A model generated the notes under the pieces. That model was not told the origin of the DNA, made no database searches, and was given only the letters and a program-made list of their open reading frames with translations. From contig NC_077232.1 of assembly GCF_027887165.1 (NCBI RefSeq), positions 17,938,255 to 18,002,254 on the forward strand: a stretch of 64,000 nucleotides of DNA. Direction: 5' to 3'. Each line of letters starts with the position of its first letter. Position 1 is the stretch's first letter. Origin of the DNA: Monodelphis domestica. Lineage: Eukaryota > Chordata > Mammalia > Didelphimorphia > Didelphidae. This document shows, in pieces, positions 47,601 through 55,414 of this stretch. Position numbers and translations under genes: made by a program.

Positions 47601-50600
47601 TCTCTCTTCTTACAAATTAATCAAAAGTAAACAAGAAAGGGTAATAAAGTCTTACCTTTACTGGTTGCCACTATTTTTTCTGTGCATCTGAAAGAAATGA
47701 AGGATTAAATGTAAGTGGAATATATTTTTTTTTGTATTTTCTCATTTATATTACTATATGACACTCTTTAAGGAACCAAAGAAAATGACAATATGTCTAC
47801 TATGCAGAAGAAAATATCACTATGATCTAAAAGTGGAAGGTTAACTTATTCCTTTCAAAGATAATTCTGAAATTTGAGAGCATAATAATCTCATGTGGAC
47901 AAATAGTCCCAAATATAGATGGCTCTTTACAAGCCATTCAGCCACAGGGGAGCTCTTAAAAGTAGTACTGTCCATGTGGGACAACTTTAAACAAATGCAA
48001 CTGACCCATTTCTGAACAGTACACTAAAAAAAAAACCCAAAACAAAAATGAATAAAAACCCTTTTATGTTACAAATGCCTGAAAAAGAAAAAAATCTTGA
48101 CATATACAAATTCTATTCTGCTTTAAGACAGAGTGGCCAGATAATGCTGTACTCATGCTGACCTAACAAGAAAGGTCTCAACATAGTTTAGAAAAGTAAT
48201 CAAAGATAGAGGGTGTCATTAAGACAATTAGTCATCTTGACCCAAGAAAACTCAACGTATGTTGATACATAGTGATGCTATGTTGATATTTTAAAGCATA
48301 AAAAATAAATTTCTACTTTAAATCAAGAAATTTCAAGAATAGTTCAGTGACTGTATTACCAAAATTATGTGTGTGTGTAGGTAGGAGTAGGTAGATAGGA
48401 GACCTGAGACTCTGTATTTATATATATATGAAACAACTTTTCCTTAGCAGTAGCCAAACCACATTTTTATAATTTAGGGTTATTAAATGCTCTTCACCCA
48501 TATTGTTTATATCTCTGTCCAAGGAGCAATAAATCATAAAAATCACTTATGACTACCAAAGCATAGCTCTCTTCCCAGAATAAGTTATATCCTACAAGTC
48601 TTAATTCTGTATCCCAGAATAAGTGTAATACCATAGTTGTGATTGTGAAACTACATTACAAATTTTTAAAAGCTTATATTGAGCAGGGTTTCCTACAGCC
48701 TAATATCTCACCTTTATATATAGTGTGGAGTCCATTATTTCTTTAAACCTATATTAATGTAAAGGTTGAATTGCAAGCATTTATAAGTTAAAAAAAATGC
48801 AGGCACAAAAGCTAATGCCATAAATGTGACTAAATAAGGTCTTTTCTAGATGAATTCAATGAGGATAAATGGCAAATTCTTCATATGGTATATATAAAGA
48901 ATCACCTCTACAAGCCAGGAGGCCTAGAGAGCCAACAGTTGTTCTGGAAAAAAAAAAAAAAGACCTCAAGGTTTAGTGGCCTGTAAGCTCACTGTCAGCA
49001 GTGAAACTGAGTAGCTAATAAAGTACATCGAGAGGCGGGGCTTCCAAGAACAGGGAGTCAAGAGTTCCACCATCCTCTGCTCTCCTCAGATCTTATCTGG
49101 TACACTAGGGGCAGTTCTGGGCAAGATTGGAAGAGCGATATCCTTAAGCTGGATAACATCCAGAGGAAGGTAACCAGGATAGGGAAATGCCTCTAGTTCA
49201 TACCATGTGAGGATCCACTGAAGGAATCGGACATATTTAGCTTCAAGAGAATATGGGGGGGGGGGGGGGGGGGGAGAGAAAGATGTGTACTACGTGGCTC
49301 AGTGAATTAAGAGCTAGGTCTAGAGACAGAAGGTCCTGGGTTCAAATTTGAACTCAGACACTACCTAGCTTTGTGGTCCTGGACAAGTCAGTTACCCACT
49401 ACTGACTAGCCCTTATGCTCTTCCTCCTTGGAACCAACACACAGTATTGATTCTAAAACAGAAGATGAAGGTTAAAAAATTAAATTAAAGAGAAGATTTA
49501 GGAGACATAAGGACAGTCTTCAAGTATTGGAAAGACTATCACATGCAGGAGGAATTTGATTTGTTCTGTCTGTCCCCAGAGGGAAGAACCAGGTACAAAT
49601 GGGTAAAAGTTTTAATAAGGCAAATCTAGACTTGATGACAGGAACAACTTAACCATTCAAGCTGTCTAAAAGCTAACTAAAAGGGGTTGCTTCAAGCACC
49701 CTCTTTGGGAGGTCTTCTAGCATGGGCTAGCCAAAAAATGACCACTTCCTAGGTTTGTAAGAGTGAGAATTCCTTTTAGGAATATGAGGGACTGGATGGC
49801 TATAAAGGTCCCTTGATGACTTGAATATTGTGTCTTTAGATTCTAAATGAATCCCTTGATGACTTGAATATTGTGTCTTTAGATTCTAAATGAATTAGTT
49901 CAGGAAGGAACTTAGAAGTCCATATTCATATATGTATGTATATATGTTATATTTCTGTTGTTTGACTTAGACAGTAAGACCTCCAGTTTAGGCAAATAGG
50001 AACAGCTGGTCCTGCTTGATCTGAGTGTAAATGTCAAGATTAAAAGAAATACTTTGCAAATGCTTTTCTCAATTTGAGATACTCATAACTATTCTTTAAA
50101 TCTTGGCTTGATTTTCTGCATTATAATCTTGCCAAACCGGAGGTTTATAGCTCTAGTAATTCCCATGTTGCATAACAGAGAAAATACTAGGATGATTTTG
50201 GCACCACAAGGGAATACAATTAAAATTGAAAAAAAAAATTTTTTTTTTGCACTAGCTCTTAAATGTTAATTCTGGATTCAAAAATTAAATATTTTCTTTT
50301 TAAAAGTAACCTACCTAACATCTCAAAACTTTCTTCACCTTTCACCTGTTAAATGTTTATTACATTTGGAACTGTAGAGCTTATTAATCCAAAAGGACAA
50401 TTCTTCAGAAATGCAATAAAGTAAAAATGATTAAGACAGCAATGGTAAACTTAAATGCCACCCAAATACAATAAAAACTGGCTAATTCTGCATCCCTAAG
50501 TCAGAAGTCTCCAATCACTAGTCCTCAAGGCTCAGATTTGAGATTTGTCTAAAAGAAAAAAAAATCTCATCTTCCAAAGTCAACTATAGAAACAACAAAT

Positions 50601-53600
50601 CCCCCAAACTTCTATATCTCCATTTGATTTTTATTATGATTCAGAAGCATTGAACTCTTCTGAATCAAAGGACTAAGTTATAGTACAGTTATAATGTACT
50701 AATGATGCAAATACTGAATGTGGTGTAACTTTCCATTAAAGTTCTTGATTAACCAGAAAGCTCCTACATGACAAGAAACTGAGTTTATTCAATATTCAAT
50801 ATTAAGATGATAAATAAGATTTGTCTCAACAAAGGAATTGTTTTTTTTTTAACAAATGTGTTCTTTTAAGGATAACTCTTCAGATAATTGGAGGTTGAAA
50901 TAATGTAGAAAGTTAACTACAAAGGTAAGTAACTTTCTGTTGTTATATGAGACAGGGAATTAGAAGAGGAAGATGAGGAACCAGAATAGAGGTTATTTCT
51001 TCCCTACCATCAATGACCCACACAACAAACAGCATTACACAATTTATCTTTACCATGACTTAATCCCGTTTGAGTCTTTCATGAGTAGAAAGACAATTCA
51101 AAACTTTGGGTACAGCATCCTTCATTACTAAAAGAAATAGATATTGGAGCAGTGGATGCAGTCACCACTCCAGAAGTTACTCTAGACAGTATACTGTAAA
51201 TATTGAGAATCAAACAATCTATTTCACTTGACCAAACATCTTTGTAATGGATTTTGTTTTTCATTTGTTCTTGAATGGGAGAAGGGTAAAAGAATTAAAT
51301 ACATATTTTGTGGCAGGAGAAAGACAATACTTTCAAGAAGTGAGTGGTAAAGGGGATGAAATTGAAAAAGATTTTTTATACTATCTGCCTCAAAAACCAG
51401 TGTAACTTGACTTGAATGGAGAGAAGTTTATAAGGGCAATATGCTAAATTTGTAAACTGGGCAACCATATCCAGCAAAATGTTCATACTTCTGTACACTA
51501 GCAGCATGTCTATTTCTGCATCAGTGACTTAGCTATGAGCTTCTGAATTATTTCAATTGTTTTTTAAAGGCAGAAATAAGCTGTATCTTTTCAAAATCGT
51601 TTCCTCATACTTCAGAAACAGATCAATAAAAATTTTTTGATGAATCTGATATAAAAGGTCTAAAATAACTACTAAATGGTTATGCCATTCCAAAAATAAC
51701 TTATGAGTAGCTCAGGAAGCACTCACATTAATACGAGTGACTAAAATCCATCCTAATTTTGGAAGCAAATACTTTTTTCCTTTGCACTAGATTAATTTCT
51801 GTCTCGTCTATTCCAACAACTACCATTCATATTTTTGGTACTATGAAACTTTAATTACTAAATAAGTTTTGCCCATTTTCAAGTAATTACTTTTTCACTT
51901 TCCATTTTCTTTCTTTAGATCATAAGTTTTGGGAGCTGAGAACTTATTAGTCAAATTACTCCAACCACATGATTTTTATAGATGAATAAAGTGAAGCTCC
52001 TATTAGGTGATTATGCTATATGACTATATCCATAATACTGTACATCACAAACTCATCTCATTTGATCTTCACAAAAAACCTCCAGAAGTAGATGCCACAC
52101 TCCCAATTTACAATTGAGGAAACCTGAGCAAACAGAAGTTAAGTAAATTGCCCAGGGATACATAGCTAGTAAGTCGAAGCAGGATCTGAACTAAGTTAAG
52201 AAACTTTTGAAAAACCCATTAAAAATGATTATGGATATAAAGTTAATGTTACAGAATAGGGATTGTCAATATAGTTATTTTGACAATTGTTTTTATGACT
52301 GTAATTTTTAACCTGTTCAGTCATAAAACAAAAATCAAGCATTAATTTCCACCTTATTTTGGGTCAAACCTAAAAAAAAAATTCTGATTAAGTTAAAATA
52401 AAAAAAAAATATCCGTTCAGATAATGAAAAGAGATGCCTGAACTGGAAAAATATCTGAAAAGTCAAATGTATTTATTCAAATGGTGCCTATACAATACTA
52501 AACAGTGTGATTATCAAAGTTAAAGATACATCTAATGTTTGAAATAAATTGAGATAGCTGAGGCAACAATGAACTTGGCAAAGAAAGGATTTGTAAACTG
52601 TTGGTAAAGATTCTGTGTATTGTATTTTATTCTTTGTATTGTATACCCAATAGCCTGATGCATAGTCTGGCAAACCCATGATTAATACTTGATTGACTGA
52701 TTTGTTGTGCACTACAGAAAGGATGTTAGATTTCAAGAGAACTAATGCTAATATTGGAAACCAGGAAGGAGAGAAAAGAGGGCAATTTGGAAAGAAGGAA
52801 AGAAGCTATCAGGAGGAATTCAAAAGGGAAACAATATTGGCTGAGTGTTGTAAATGTGGGGGAAGGGGTTTCTCTTCTCAAGTGAGAAGGAACTAGTACG
52901 GAGTGGAGACCTGGATTTGGAGAGAGGCCTGGGTTCAGATCCGCCACTTTCCCCAATCTCGTACTAGCTGCATTATTCGGGTATTTTGGAAAACAAACTG
53001 GAGTTACGGAGTCTTAGTTAGGGGAGCGCTTAAATGGAATGGCACTAGTAGCCAAACCCTGGGAAATCCCCTTAACTAACCCCCAGTTTTCTCCAATCTT
53101 TTAACCAACCACAGTAAAACGGGGAGCACGTGAAGCACATCGAAGTGAACTACAATTATCAATTCTATAGGACTCATTCAACAAGCTTTTGTTAAGCACT
53201 GCCAGGATTGGCATCGAGTGCAGTTACCAAAAATGTCTCCACACTTCTAAAGCCAGGGAGTCGGATTAAGTTATTTCTTTGGCTTTAGAGCTGGTACTAA
53301 GGGAGCGGGCTTAGCAGCTTTCTGACATGGTGCGCTTGCTTCTCGAACCCCCTAGAGCTGCGGGCGCTTTCTCTCCCTCCCCCGAGAACTCCGGCGGTTT
53401 CTAAGCCCCTGCCGGTCAGTGGAACTGTCCTCCCAACAGGGCCTGTGAGCTCCTGGAGACCAGCAGACGCTTTCCCTTTTGTCTTCGGAGCTCCGCAGCC
53501 CTGCACACAGTAAGCACCTAATAAGTGCGGGCAATAGAGGTTGACCCAGGTCAAGTCCCGCCCCGGCCAAGAAGGCAAGGAGCACGCTGCGCCGGCAGGG

Positions 53601-54113
53601 GGCAGAGGCGGCGCGCCGTCACGTGGAGCGGGCACTACGGTGGCCGGGAGGGGGGGCCGTGGTGACAAGGGAAGGGGGAGAGGGAGGGGGAGCGCCTCCA
53701 GTCCGGGTTACTCACGAGAGTCGGGAGCTCTTTTTGGCGGGGGTCAGCTCCGTGGCGACCCCTGTACGAGCGCTGGGGCTGCTTCTTCGCCGCCGGGGGT
53801 ACTCAGCCTTTCTCCGGCGAGACGCGGCTGCTGCTGCGGCAGCCGCGGCGGCAGCAGCTGCGGCCCGGCCCCGCTCGCGTCCTCCCCTCAGCACTCGGCT
53901 GCCGGTAGCCCCGCCGGCCGCCGCAGTCGCTGGGGGTGGCGGCTGCTGCTGCTCCTCTTGCTGCTGCTCCTGCTCTGGGGCCGCCTCGGCCGCCGCCGCC
54001 TCCGCCCCTTCCTGCTCCGGTCGCTGCCGCTCAACCTCAGGCTCGGGCTCGGGCTCCGGCTGCTGCTGCTGCTGCTGCTCCGGGGGTCGCGGCTCCTCCG
54101 TGCCCCCCGGCAT
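23136..54113 (-). CDS. ZFP91: ZFP91 zinc finger protein, complete 11-exon gene
   Basis: Coding exons in transcript order: 54113-53716, 47687-47656, 34398-34186, 34030-33991, 32754-32653, 31992-31858, 29556-29506, 29230-29152, 27318-27204, 24099-24000, 23646-23136. They total 1776 nt (591 residues plus stop) with matching phases at every junction. The protein aligns with my memory of human ZFP91 (570 residues) from MPGGTEEPRPPE to the acidic C-terminus. Visible parts: Gln/Glu/Pro- and Ala-rich N-terminus (1-100), acidic run (about 228-245), basic nuclear-localisation stretch (306-326), and five C2H2 fingers at about C334-H357, C365-H387, C395-H415, C423-H443 and C453-H474. Family knowledge: a nuclear protein reported as an atypical E3 ligase that adds K63 chains to NIK (MAP3K14), and a cereblon neosubstrate through finger 4. 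The start is the ATG at 54113; its context is weak (C at -3). The extra length against human lies mainly in exon 1. Confidence 0.96.
24000..24099 (-). CDS. ZFP91: ZFP91 coding exon 10 (finger 3)
   Basis: 100 nt, acceptor TTACCTTTAG, donor CA|GTAAGT. It encodes DQRDYICEYCARAFKSSHNL through HTGEKPL, which is finger 3 (C395, C398, H411, H415) and the linker into finger 4. Confidence 0.95.
24163..24350 (-). mobile_element. SINE, MAR1/WSINE1 type (ZFP91 intron 9)
   Basis: Inverted copy starting 64 bp upstream of exon 10 in transcript sense; ends beside C-rich sequence at 24343-24367. Confidence 0.9.
24866..25115 (+). mobile_element. THER1-type CORE-SINE (ZFP91 intron 9)
   Basis: CCAGAATTCAAATCTGGTCT, CACCTACCTCACAGGGTGAC, GAGCTCTACATAAATGCTGT. 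Confidence 0.8.
25183..25393 (-). mobile_element. SINE, MAR1/WSINE1 type, 11-bp target duplication
   Basis: Flanked by TAAAATTGTAG at 25172-25182 and 25394-25404. Confidence 0.95.
26150..26700 (+). mobile_element. L2 LINE 3' fragment (ZFP91 intron 9)
   Basis: CACAATGGCATTCCCTTACT, TTAGGATGAAGATGTAAACT, TTTTAAAGCTCTTCCCAACA follow the order of an L2 3' end. Confidence 0.65.
26700..26866 (-). mobile_element. CCAAGAAAA-tail SINE, truncated
   Basis: GACTCCATTTGGGGTTTTCT, GTTGCCATCTCTTTCTCCAG. Confidence 0.8.
27204..27318 (-). CDS. ZFP91: ZFP91 coding exon 9 (finger 1 end, finger 2)
   Basis: 115 nt, acceptor TTTTCTTTAG, donor ACAG|GTAGCA. It encodes HHIKYQHMLKKKYVCPHPSC through RHAKHHT. It completes finger 1 (H352, H357) and contains finger 2 (C365, C370, H383, H387). 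Confidence 0.95.
27541..28970 (-). mobile_element. L1 LINE, ORF2 end and 3' UTR (ZFP91 intron 8)
   Basis: About 1.4 kb of inverted L1, same sense as ZFP91. The minus strand retains the ORF2 C-terminal reading GEWLNKLWWYMMVMEYYCAV then RNEQEDFRKSWRDLHALMQS, and the 3' UTR. Truncated at its 5' end and diverged, so inactive. Confidence 0.9.
29152..29230 (-). CDS. ZFP91: ZFP91 coding exon 8 (finger 1, first half)
   Basis: 79 nt, acceptor CCCCTAACAG, donor CAA|GTAAGT. It encodes KKPPIQYVRCEMEGCGTVLA and HPRYLQ. It carries the two cysteines of finger 1 (C334, C339); the histidines are on exon 9. Confidence 0.95.
29506..29556 (-). CDS. ZFP91: ZFP91 coding exon 7 (nuclear-localisation stretch)
   Basis: 51 nt, acceptor CTCATTTCAG, donor AG|GTGAAT. 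It encodes RGRRRKDDKSPRLPKR, the core of the basic stretch at residues 306-326 just before the fingers. Confidence 0.94.
30391..30404. repeat. Poly(C) tract, 14 bases
   Basis: Uninterrupted C run in ZFP91 intron 6. Confidence 0.85.
30925..31185 (+). mobile_element. THER1/MIR-type SINE (ZFP91 intron 6)
   Basis: TAGAGTACTGGGTCTGGAAT, TACTAGCTGTATGACCCTGG, GTGCTTAGCACAGTGCCTAG, GGTGCTTAATAAACACTGG. Confidence 0.75.
31858..31992 (-). CDS. ZFP91: ZFP91 coding exon 6
   Basis: 135 nt after acceptor TTTGTGTTCAG, donor AA|GTGAGT. It encodes REAPKPRRKSGKVKEEKEKK, the alternating Val/Glu stretch, then EDEEPPRK. Highly charged, matching human. Confidence 0.95.
32653..32754 (-). CDS. ZFP91: ZFP91 coding exon 5 (acidic run), GC donor
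   Basis: 102 nt after acceptor TCTCCTTTTAG. It encodes an SSDEEEEEEEMLISEEE acidic run followed by IPFKDDPRDETYKPHLE. The only donor that preserves the human reading is AAAG|GCATGC, a GC rather than GT donor. Confidence 0.92.
33485..33678 (+). mobile_element. SINE, MAR1/WSINE1 type (ZFP91 intron 4)
   Basis: Direct full-length copy: GGGGGCAGCTGGGTAGTTCA to GTAAGGGTTTAAA. Confidence 0.94.
33991..34030 (-). CDS. ZFP91: ZFP91 coding exon 4 (40-nt micro-exon)
   Basis: 40 nt between acceptor TTTTCTCTCCAG and donor AG|GTAGGA. It encodes EITEEQQSPGGGV, corresponding to human VGEEHQSPGGI. The intron upstream of it is only 155 bp. Confidence 0.93.
34186..34398 (-). CDS. ZFP91: ZFP91 coding exon 3
   Basis: 213 nt starting AT|CCCAAGGAAGAG after TTTTTATCTTAG and ending TACG|GTATAG. 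It encodes the Arg/Ser-rich segment with SRPSRGWRSS and TENTRSSRSKTGSLQLICK, which is nearly identical to the human protein as I recall it. Confidence 0.95.
34955..35065 (-). mobile_element. MIR relic (ZFP91 intron 2)
   Basis: GGGACTTGCTCAGGGTCACA, CATGTCTTCCTAATTCCAAG. Confidence 0.6.
35620..36110 (-). mobile_element. Old L1-like 3' region (ZFP91 intron 2)
   Basis: TCACTCTGCACCATGTGTAC, GGTGCTTTAGAATCATGG, ACCCCAATTGATGAGAACAA and AAGAGCTATGTTTATTTTTG align with the marsupial L1 3' end; more diverged than the copy at 27541. Confidence 0.65.
36111..37625 (+). mobile_element. L2 LINE with reverse-transcriptase remnants (ZFP91 intron 2)
   Basis: Direct copy of about 1.5 kb. Order of landmarks: CTCCCATGAAGAAGTGGTCC, CTAGAGAAGGCCATCCATTC, GTAGCCTTTAACACATTCAA (the FDTVD region), GGGCTCTGCCTTGGGTCTTC (GSVLGPL region), a decayed HLFVDISQIDL in place of HLYADDSQIYL, then the 3' UTR with GCCTGGAAGGTTTCCCTCCT. 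Frames are broken throughout. Confidence 0.8.
37626..37970 (+). mobile_element. Second L2 3' tail
   Basis: TTTAGCACAGTGCTTACTAA then a separate tail with TTGAATTCCTTGAAGTCAGC and ATAGATGTTTAGTAAATATT. Confidence 0.6.
38490..39535 (+). mobile_element. L2 LINE relic (ZFP91 intron 2)
   Basis: GGTTCTCCCACCTGTCTGAC, AATGTAAGCTTCTTGATGGC, ACCAAGCCCTGGATAAGG; includes a C run at 38996-39009. Confidence 0.7.
40050..40255 (+). mobile_element. MIR-type SINE relic
   Basis: CAGACAAATCACCTGACTTG, TTTCTTCATTTGTAAGAGAA. Confidence 0.5.
41525..41645 (+). mobile_element. MIR-type SINE relic
   Basis: GATGAGAAGAGCACTGGATC, AAGTTTGTCATTTGAAGAAG. Confidence 0.4.
41761..41970 (+). mobile_element. SINE, MAR1/WSINE1 type, 12-bp target duplication
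   Basis: Direct copy with A10 tail, flanked by AAGAAATAACCA at 41749-41760 and 41969-41980. Confidence 0.96.
42040..42235 (+). mobile_element. MIR-type SINE
   Basis: TCTTAGACCCTGGCTCTGCC, TAGTTTCTTCATTTGTAAAA. Confidence 0.65.
42757..42802. repeat. 23-bp tandem duplication
   Basis: ATCAAAGGAACCAGTCATTT plus TCT occurs twice in a row (42757-42779, 42780-42802) with only the last base different. Confidence 0.95.
42940..43800 (+). mobile_element. L2 LINE relic split by a SINE
   Basis: TTATAATCTTGGGGTTAACT before and CTCAAAAAATCTTCAAGAGC after the SINE at 43309-43507 keep L2 order. Confidence 0.6.
43309..43507 (-). mobile_element. SINE, MAR1/WSINE1 type, diverged
   Basis: Inverted copy: TTTTAAACCCTCAACTTCCA, AGCCACTTAACTGCCC. 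Confidence 0.88.
43860..44160 (+). mobile_element. Old interspersed repeat, family unnamed
   Basis: TAAGCACCTGTTCTATGCCA, TCAAGGAACTTACAACTTAG, GGAGAGACAACTTGTAAAC; same family as 7075-7225. Confidence 0.55.
44631..45362 (+). mobile_element. Solo LTR of an endogenous retrovirus, class I-like (fossil)
   Basis: A 732-bp unit beginning TGTG and ending TACA, bounded by CCAT at 44627-44630 and 45363-45366. The 4-bp duplication and TG/CA ends fit a gammaretrovirus-like LTR. No internal viral region is present, so it is a recombined single LTR in ZFP91 intron 2. Age is uncertain; the intact ends suggest younger than the L2 relics. Confidence 0.72.
45560..45660 (-). mobile_element. MIR relic
   Basis: GACTTGCAGAGATAGGACTT, TTTCTCCACTAAGTTATGC. 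Confidence 0.45.
45663..47655. other. ZFP91 intron 2, mostly unassigned
   Basis: No gene. A short piece at about 46275-46330 (CCAATATGGAAATGTTGTGC) may be an L1 tail; otherwise nothing recognised. Confidence 0.4.
47656..47687 (-). CDS. ZFP91: ZFP91 coding exon 2 (32-nt micro-exon)
   Basis: Acceptor TTTCTTTCAG and donor G|GTAAGA bracket 32 nt. Joined to its neighbours it reads LSCTEKIVATSKDPKEE, matching human LLCIEKVTTDKDPKEE. It was too short to appear as an ORF and was found from the phase gap between exons 1 and 3. Confidence 0.93.
47688..48990. other. ZFP91 intron 1, unassigned part
   Basis: AT-rich with short GTGTGT and GTAGGTAG runs near 48370-48400. No repeat family recognised. Confidence 0.4.
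49255..49274. repeat. Poly(G) tract, 20 bases
   Basis: Twenty uninterrupted G at the junction between the CR1/L3 relic and the inserted SINE. Confidence 0.9.
49275..49482 (+). mobile_element. SINE, MAR1/WSINE1 type, inserted in CR1/L3
   Basis: GTGGCTCAGTGAATTAAGAG, GGTCCTGGGTTCAAATTTG, CACAGTATTGATTCTAAAAC; its first bases merge with the G run. Confidence 0.9.
49810..49895. repeat. 43-bp perfect tandem duplication
   Basis: The unit starting CCCTTGATGACTTGAATATT occurs at 49810-49852 and again at 49853-49895 with no difference. Confidence 0.98.
49896..52034. other. ZFP91 intron 1, unassigned part
   Basis: AT-rich, no gene or repeat family recognised; an A-run/T-run palindrome sits at about 50229-50248. 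Confidence 0.4.
52035..52200 (-). mobile_element. MIR relic
   Basis: CATTTGATCTTCACAAAAAA, GCCCAGGGATACATAGCTAG. Confidence 0.7.
52905..52985 (+). mobile_element. MIR-type SINE fragment
   Basis: AGGCCTGGGTTCAGATCCGC, TCGTACTAGCTGCATTATTC. Confidence 0.5.
53430..53545 (+). mobile_element. L2 3' tail at the edge of the CpG-rich region
   Basis: CTCCTGGAGACCAGCAGACG, CAGTAAGCACCTAATAAGTG. Confidence 0.45.
53716..54113 (-). CDS. ZFP91: ZFP91 coding exon 1 (start, low-complexity N-terminus)
   Basis: 398 nt, 132 codons plus two bases. The donor is CTCTC|GTGAGT. It encodes a Gln run (residues 13-18, DNA 54060-54077), Pro-Glu repeats (19-26), a second Glu/Gln/Pro block (46-61), an Ala run of 14 (84-97, DNA 53823-53864) and the conserved SRRRKAEYPRRRRSSPSAR segment. 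Confidence 0.95.
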
Positions 54114-54861
54114 CGGGGCTTGTCCGTCCCCGCCTGTGGCCCTCCTCTGGCGGCCGAGACGGCCGCGCCGCTGCCCCCTCCCCCGGTCCCTCCGTCCGTC
54201 TGTCCGTCCACCCGCCCGGCTCACGCTCGGCCCTCACTTCCCCCTCCCGCTCCCGCCCCCCGGGCCAGCACCACCACTCACGGCCGGGCCGCCGCCAGCG
54301 GCGCGCGCGCGCCCGCCCACCGCCGGCCAATCAGCGAGATTCAGCTGCCCCTCAGACTCCGCCCCCACCAGGAGCCCCCCTCGCGATCCCTTGCCCCTCA
54401 CCCCGCACTCCTCCTTTCGGCCAATCAGGAGACGACTCTAGGGGAGCGCGCGAGGTTTCCTTACCCCCGCGTACCCGCTCTCACCGTTAAACGGCCGGGT
54501 CTCGCGACAGTCCCAAAGTGACTTATTTTTCCTCCCTCCCAGCGTCCAGAGGCCCCGCCCCGTGCTCTCCGCCCTCCAGACCTCGGAGGAGGATTGCGCG
54601 CGCACCCGCCTCGAGGCGTTAGGGCTGCTCGTGCTACTGGGGCCCTTTCAACCCTTCCTCCCCCTCACTTCTTTCTCAAGCCACAGAAGCTGTCCTGGGC
54701 AAGCCTTCGGTCTGGGCCTCGGACCCTTCTCCTAGTTCTCTGGCTCTTCTTGCTCTCAGTTCTGCCAGGTCTGGCGAGGAGATGGGGCGAATTTTTTGAG
54801 CTGTCGCTTCTCCTTTAAGAAAAAAAAAAGGCTCATCGGCTGGAGGATGAAAGTCCGTATC

Positions 54862-55022
54862 AAAATGGCGGCGGTACCGCGAGGGGCGGGGCCATGGGAG
54901 AGTTTGAACCCGCCTCTTTACTCGCGCATGCGTCCTGTCCCGTCTCCCAGGAAGCCTGGGACGTGTAGTTCGGTCGTGCAGAGGATTCTGGGAGTGAGTT
55001 TGTGAAACATGGGAAATGTAGT
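54862..55022. promoter_or_regulatory. YY1, NRF1 and ZNF143-like sites between the divergent genes
   Basis: In order: CAAAATGGCGGCGG (YY1-like, about 54861), CGCGCATGCGT (NRF1-like, about 54922), CCTGGGACGTGTAGTT, GATTCTGGGAGT and CATGGGAAATGTAGTTT (ZNF143/THAP11-type ACTACAATTCCCA halves, about 54955-55023). Such clusters are typical of core promoters. Confidence 0.55.
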
Positions 55023-55414
55023 TTCGCTCGGAGGTTTTTTTTTTTTGTTTGTTTTAACCTCGGCGAAACTGCGCGGGGTTAGGACAGGTTTGTTGGAATC
55101 AGTCGGCTACCCCGTGGCTCCGCCGCAAAGGGCTTCTTTTTGCCCCTTGCGCATGGCCGGGAGCGCAACAGAAGCGTGGGGGATCAGTAGCTCTTGGCTA
55201 AGGGAATTGACCTTGCACTTAAACAGTGTCCTAAGGCTTGGCGAACATTGGCCTCCCTGGGCGAGGGAGGAGGTCCAAAGTCCTTATCCTCGGTTAAATG
55301 ACCTGCCCCAGGTCATTCAGCTGGAAGGTGTCAAGGTTGGGGTCTCCCAACTTCCCCCAGGGAGCCTGGGGCTGTTCTGTGGGATCCCTGCGTCCTGTAC
55401 CTCTTCAGTGAGAT

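Larger units (their letters stand above)
49000..49800 (+). mobile_element. CR1/L3 LINE 3' relic split by a SINE (ZFP91 intron 1)
   Basis: Left part: GGGGCAGTTCTGGGCAAGAT, CATCCAGAGGAAGGTAACCA. Right part from 49483: GACAGTCTTCAAGTATTGGA, CTGTCTGTCCCCAGAGGGAA, AAGCTGTCTAAAAGCTAA. Together they follow the order of a CR1/L3 3' end. Confidence 0.75.
53300..54990. promoter_or_regulatory. CpG-rich promoter region of ZFP91
   Basis: GC- and CpG-rich stretch covering ZFP91 exon 1 and its upstream flank in otherwise AT-rich DNA. Two CCAATCAG boxes (54327 and 54421), GC boxes (CCCCGCCCC at 54553-54561, GGGGCGGGGC near 54883-54892) and no TATA box indicate a housekeeping-type, dispersed promoter driving the minus strand. 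Confidence 0.8.

Noticed and set aside
54114-54224. In-frame extension of ZFP91 upstream of the ATG at 54113
   Set aside because: The frame is open but begins with GTG, not ATG, and the human protein starts at the MPG position.
53541-54521. Plus-strand frames of 326 and 272 codons
   Set aside because: They are antisense shadows of ZFP91 exon 1 in CpG-rich, CAG/GCN-repeat DNA; low complexity and no known domain.
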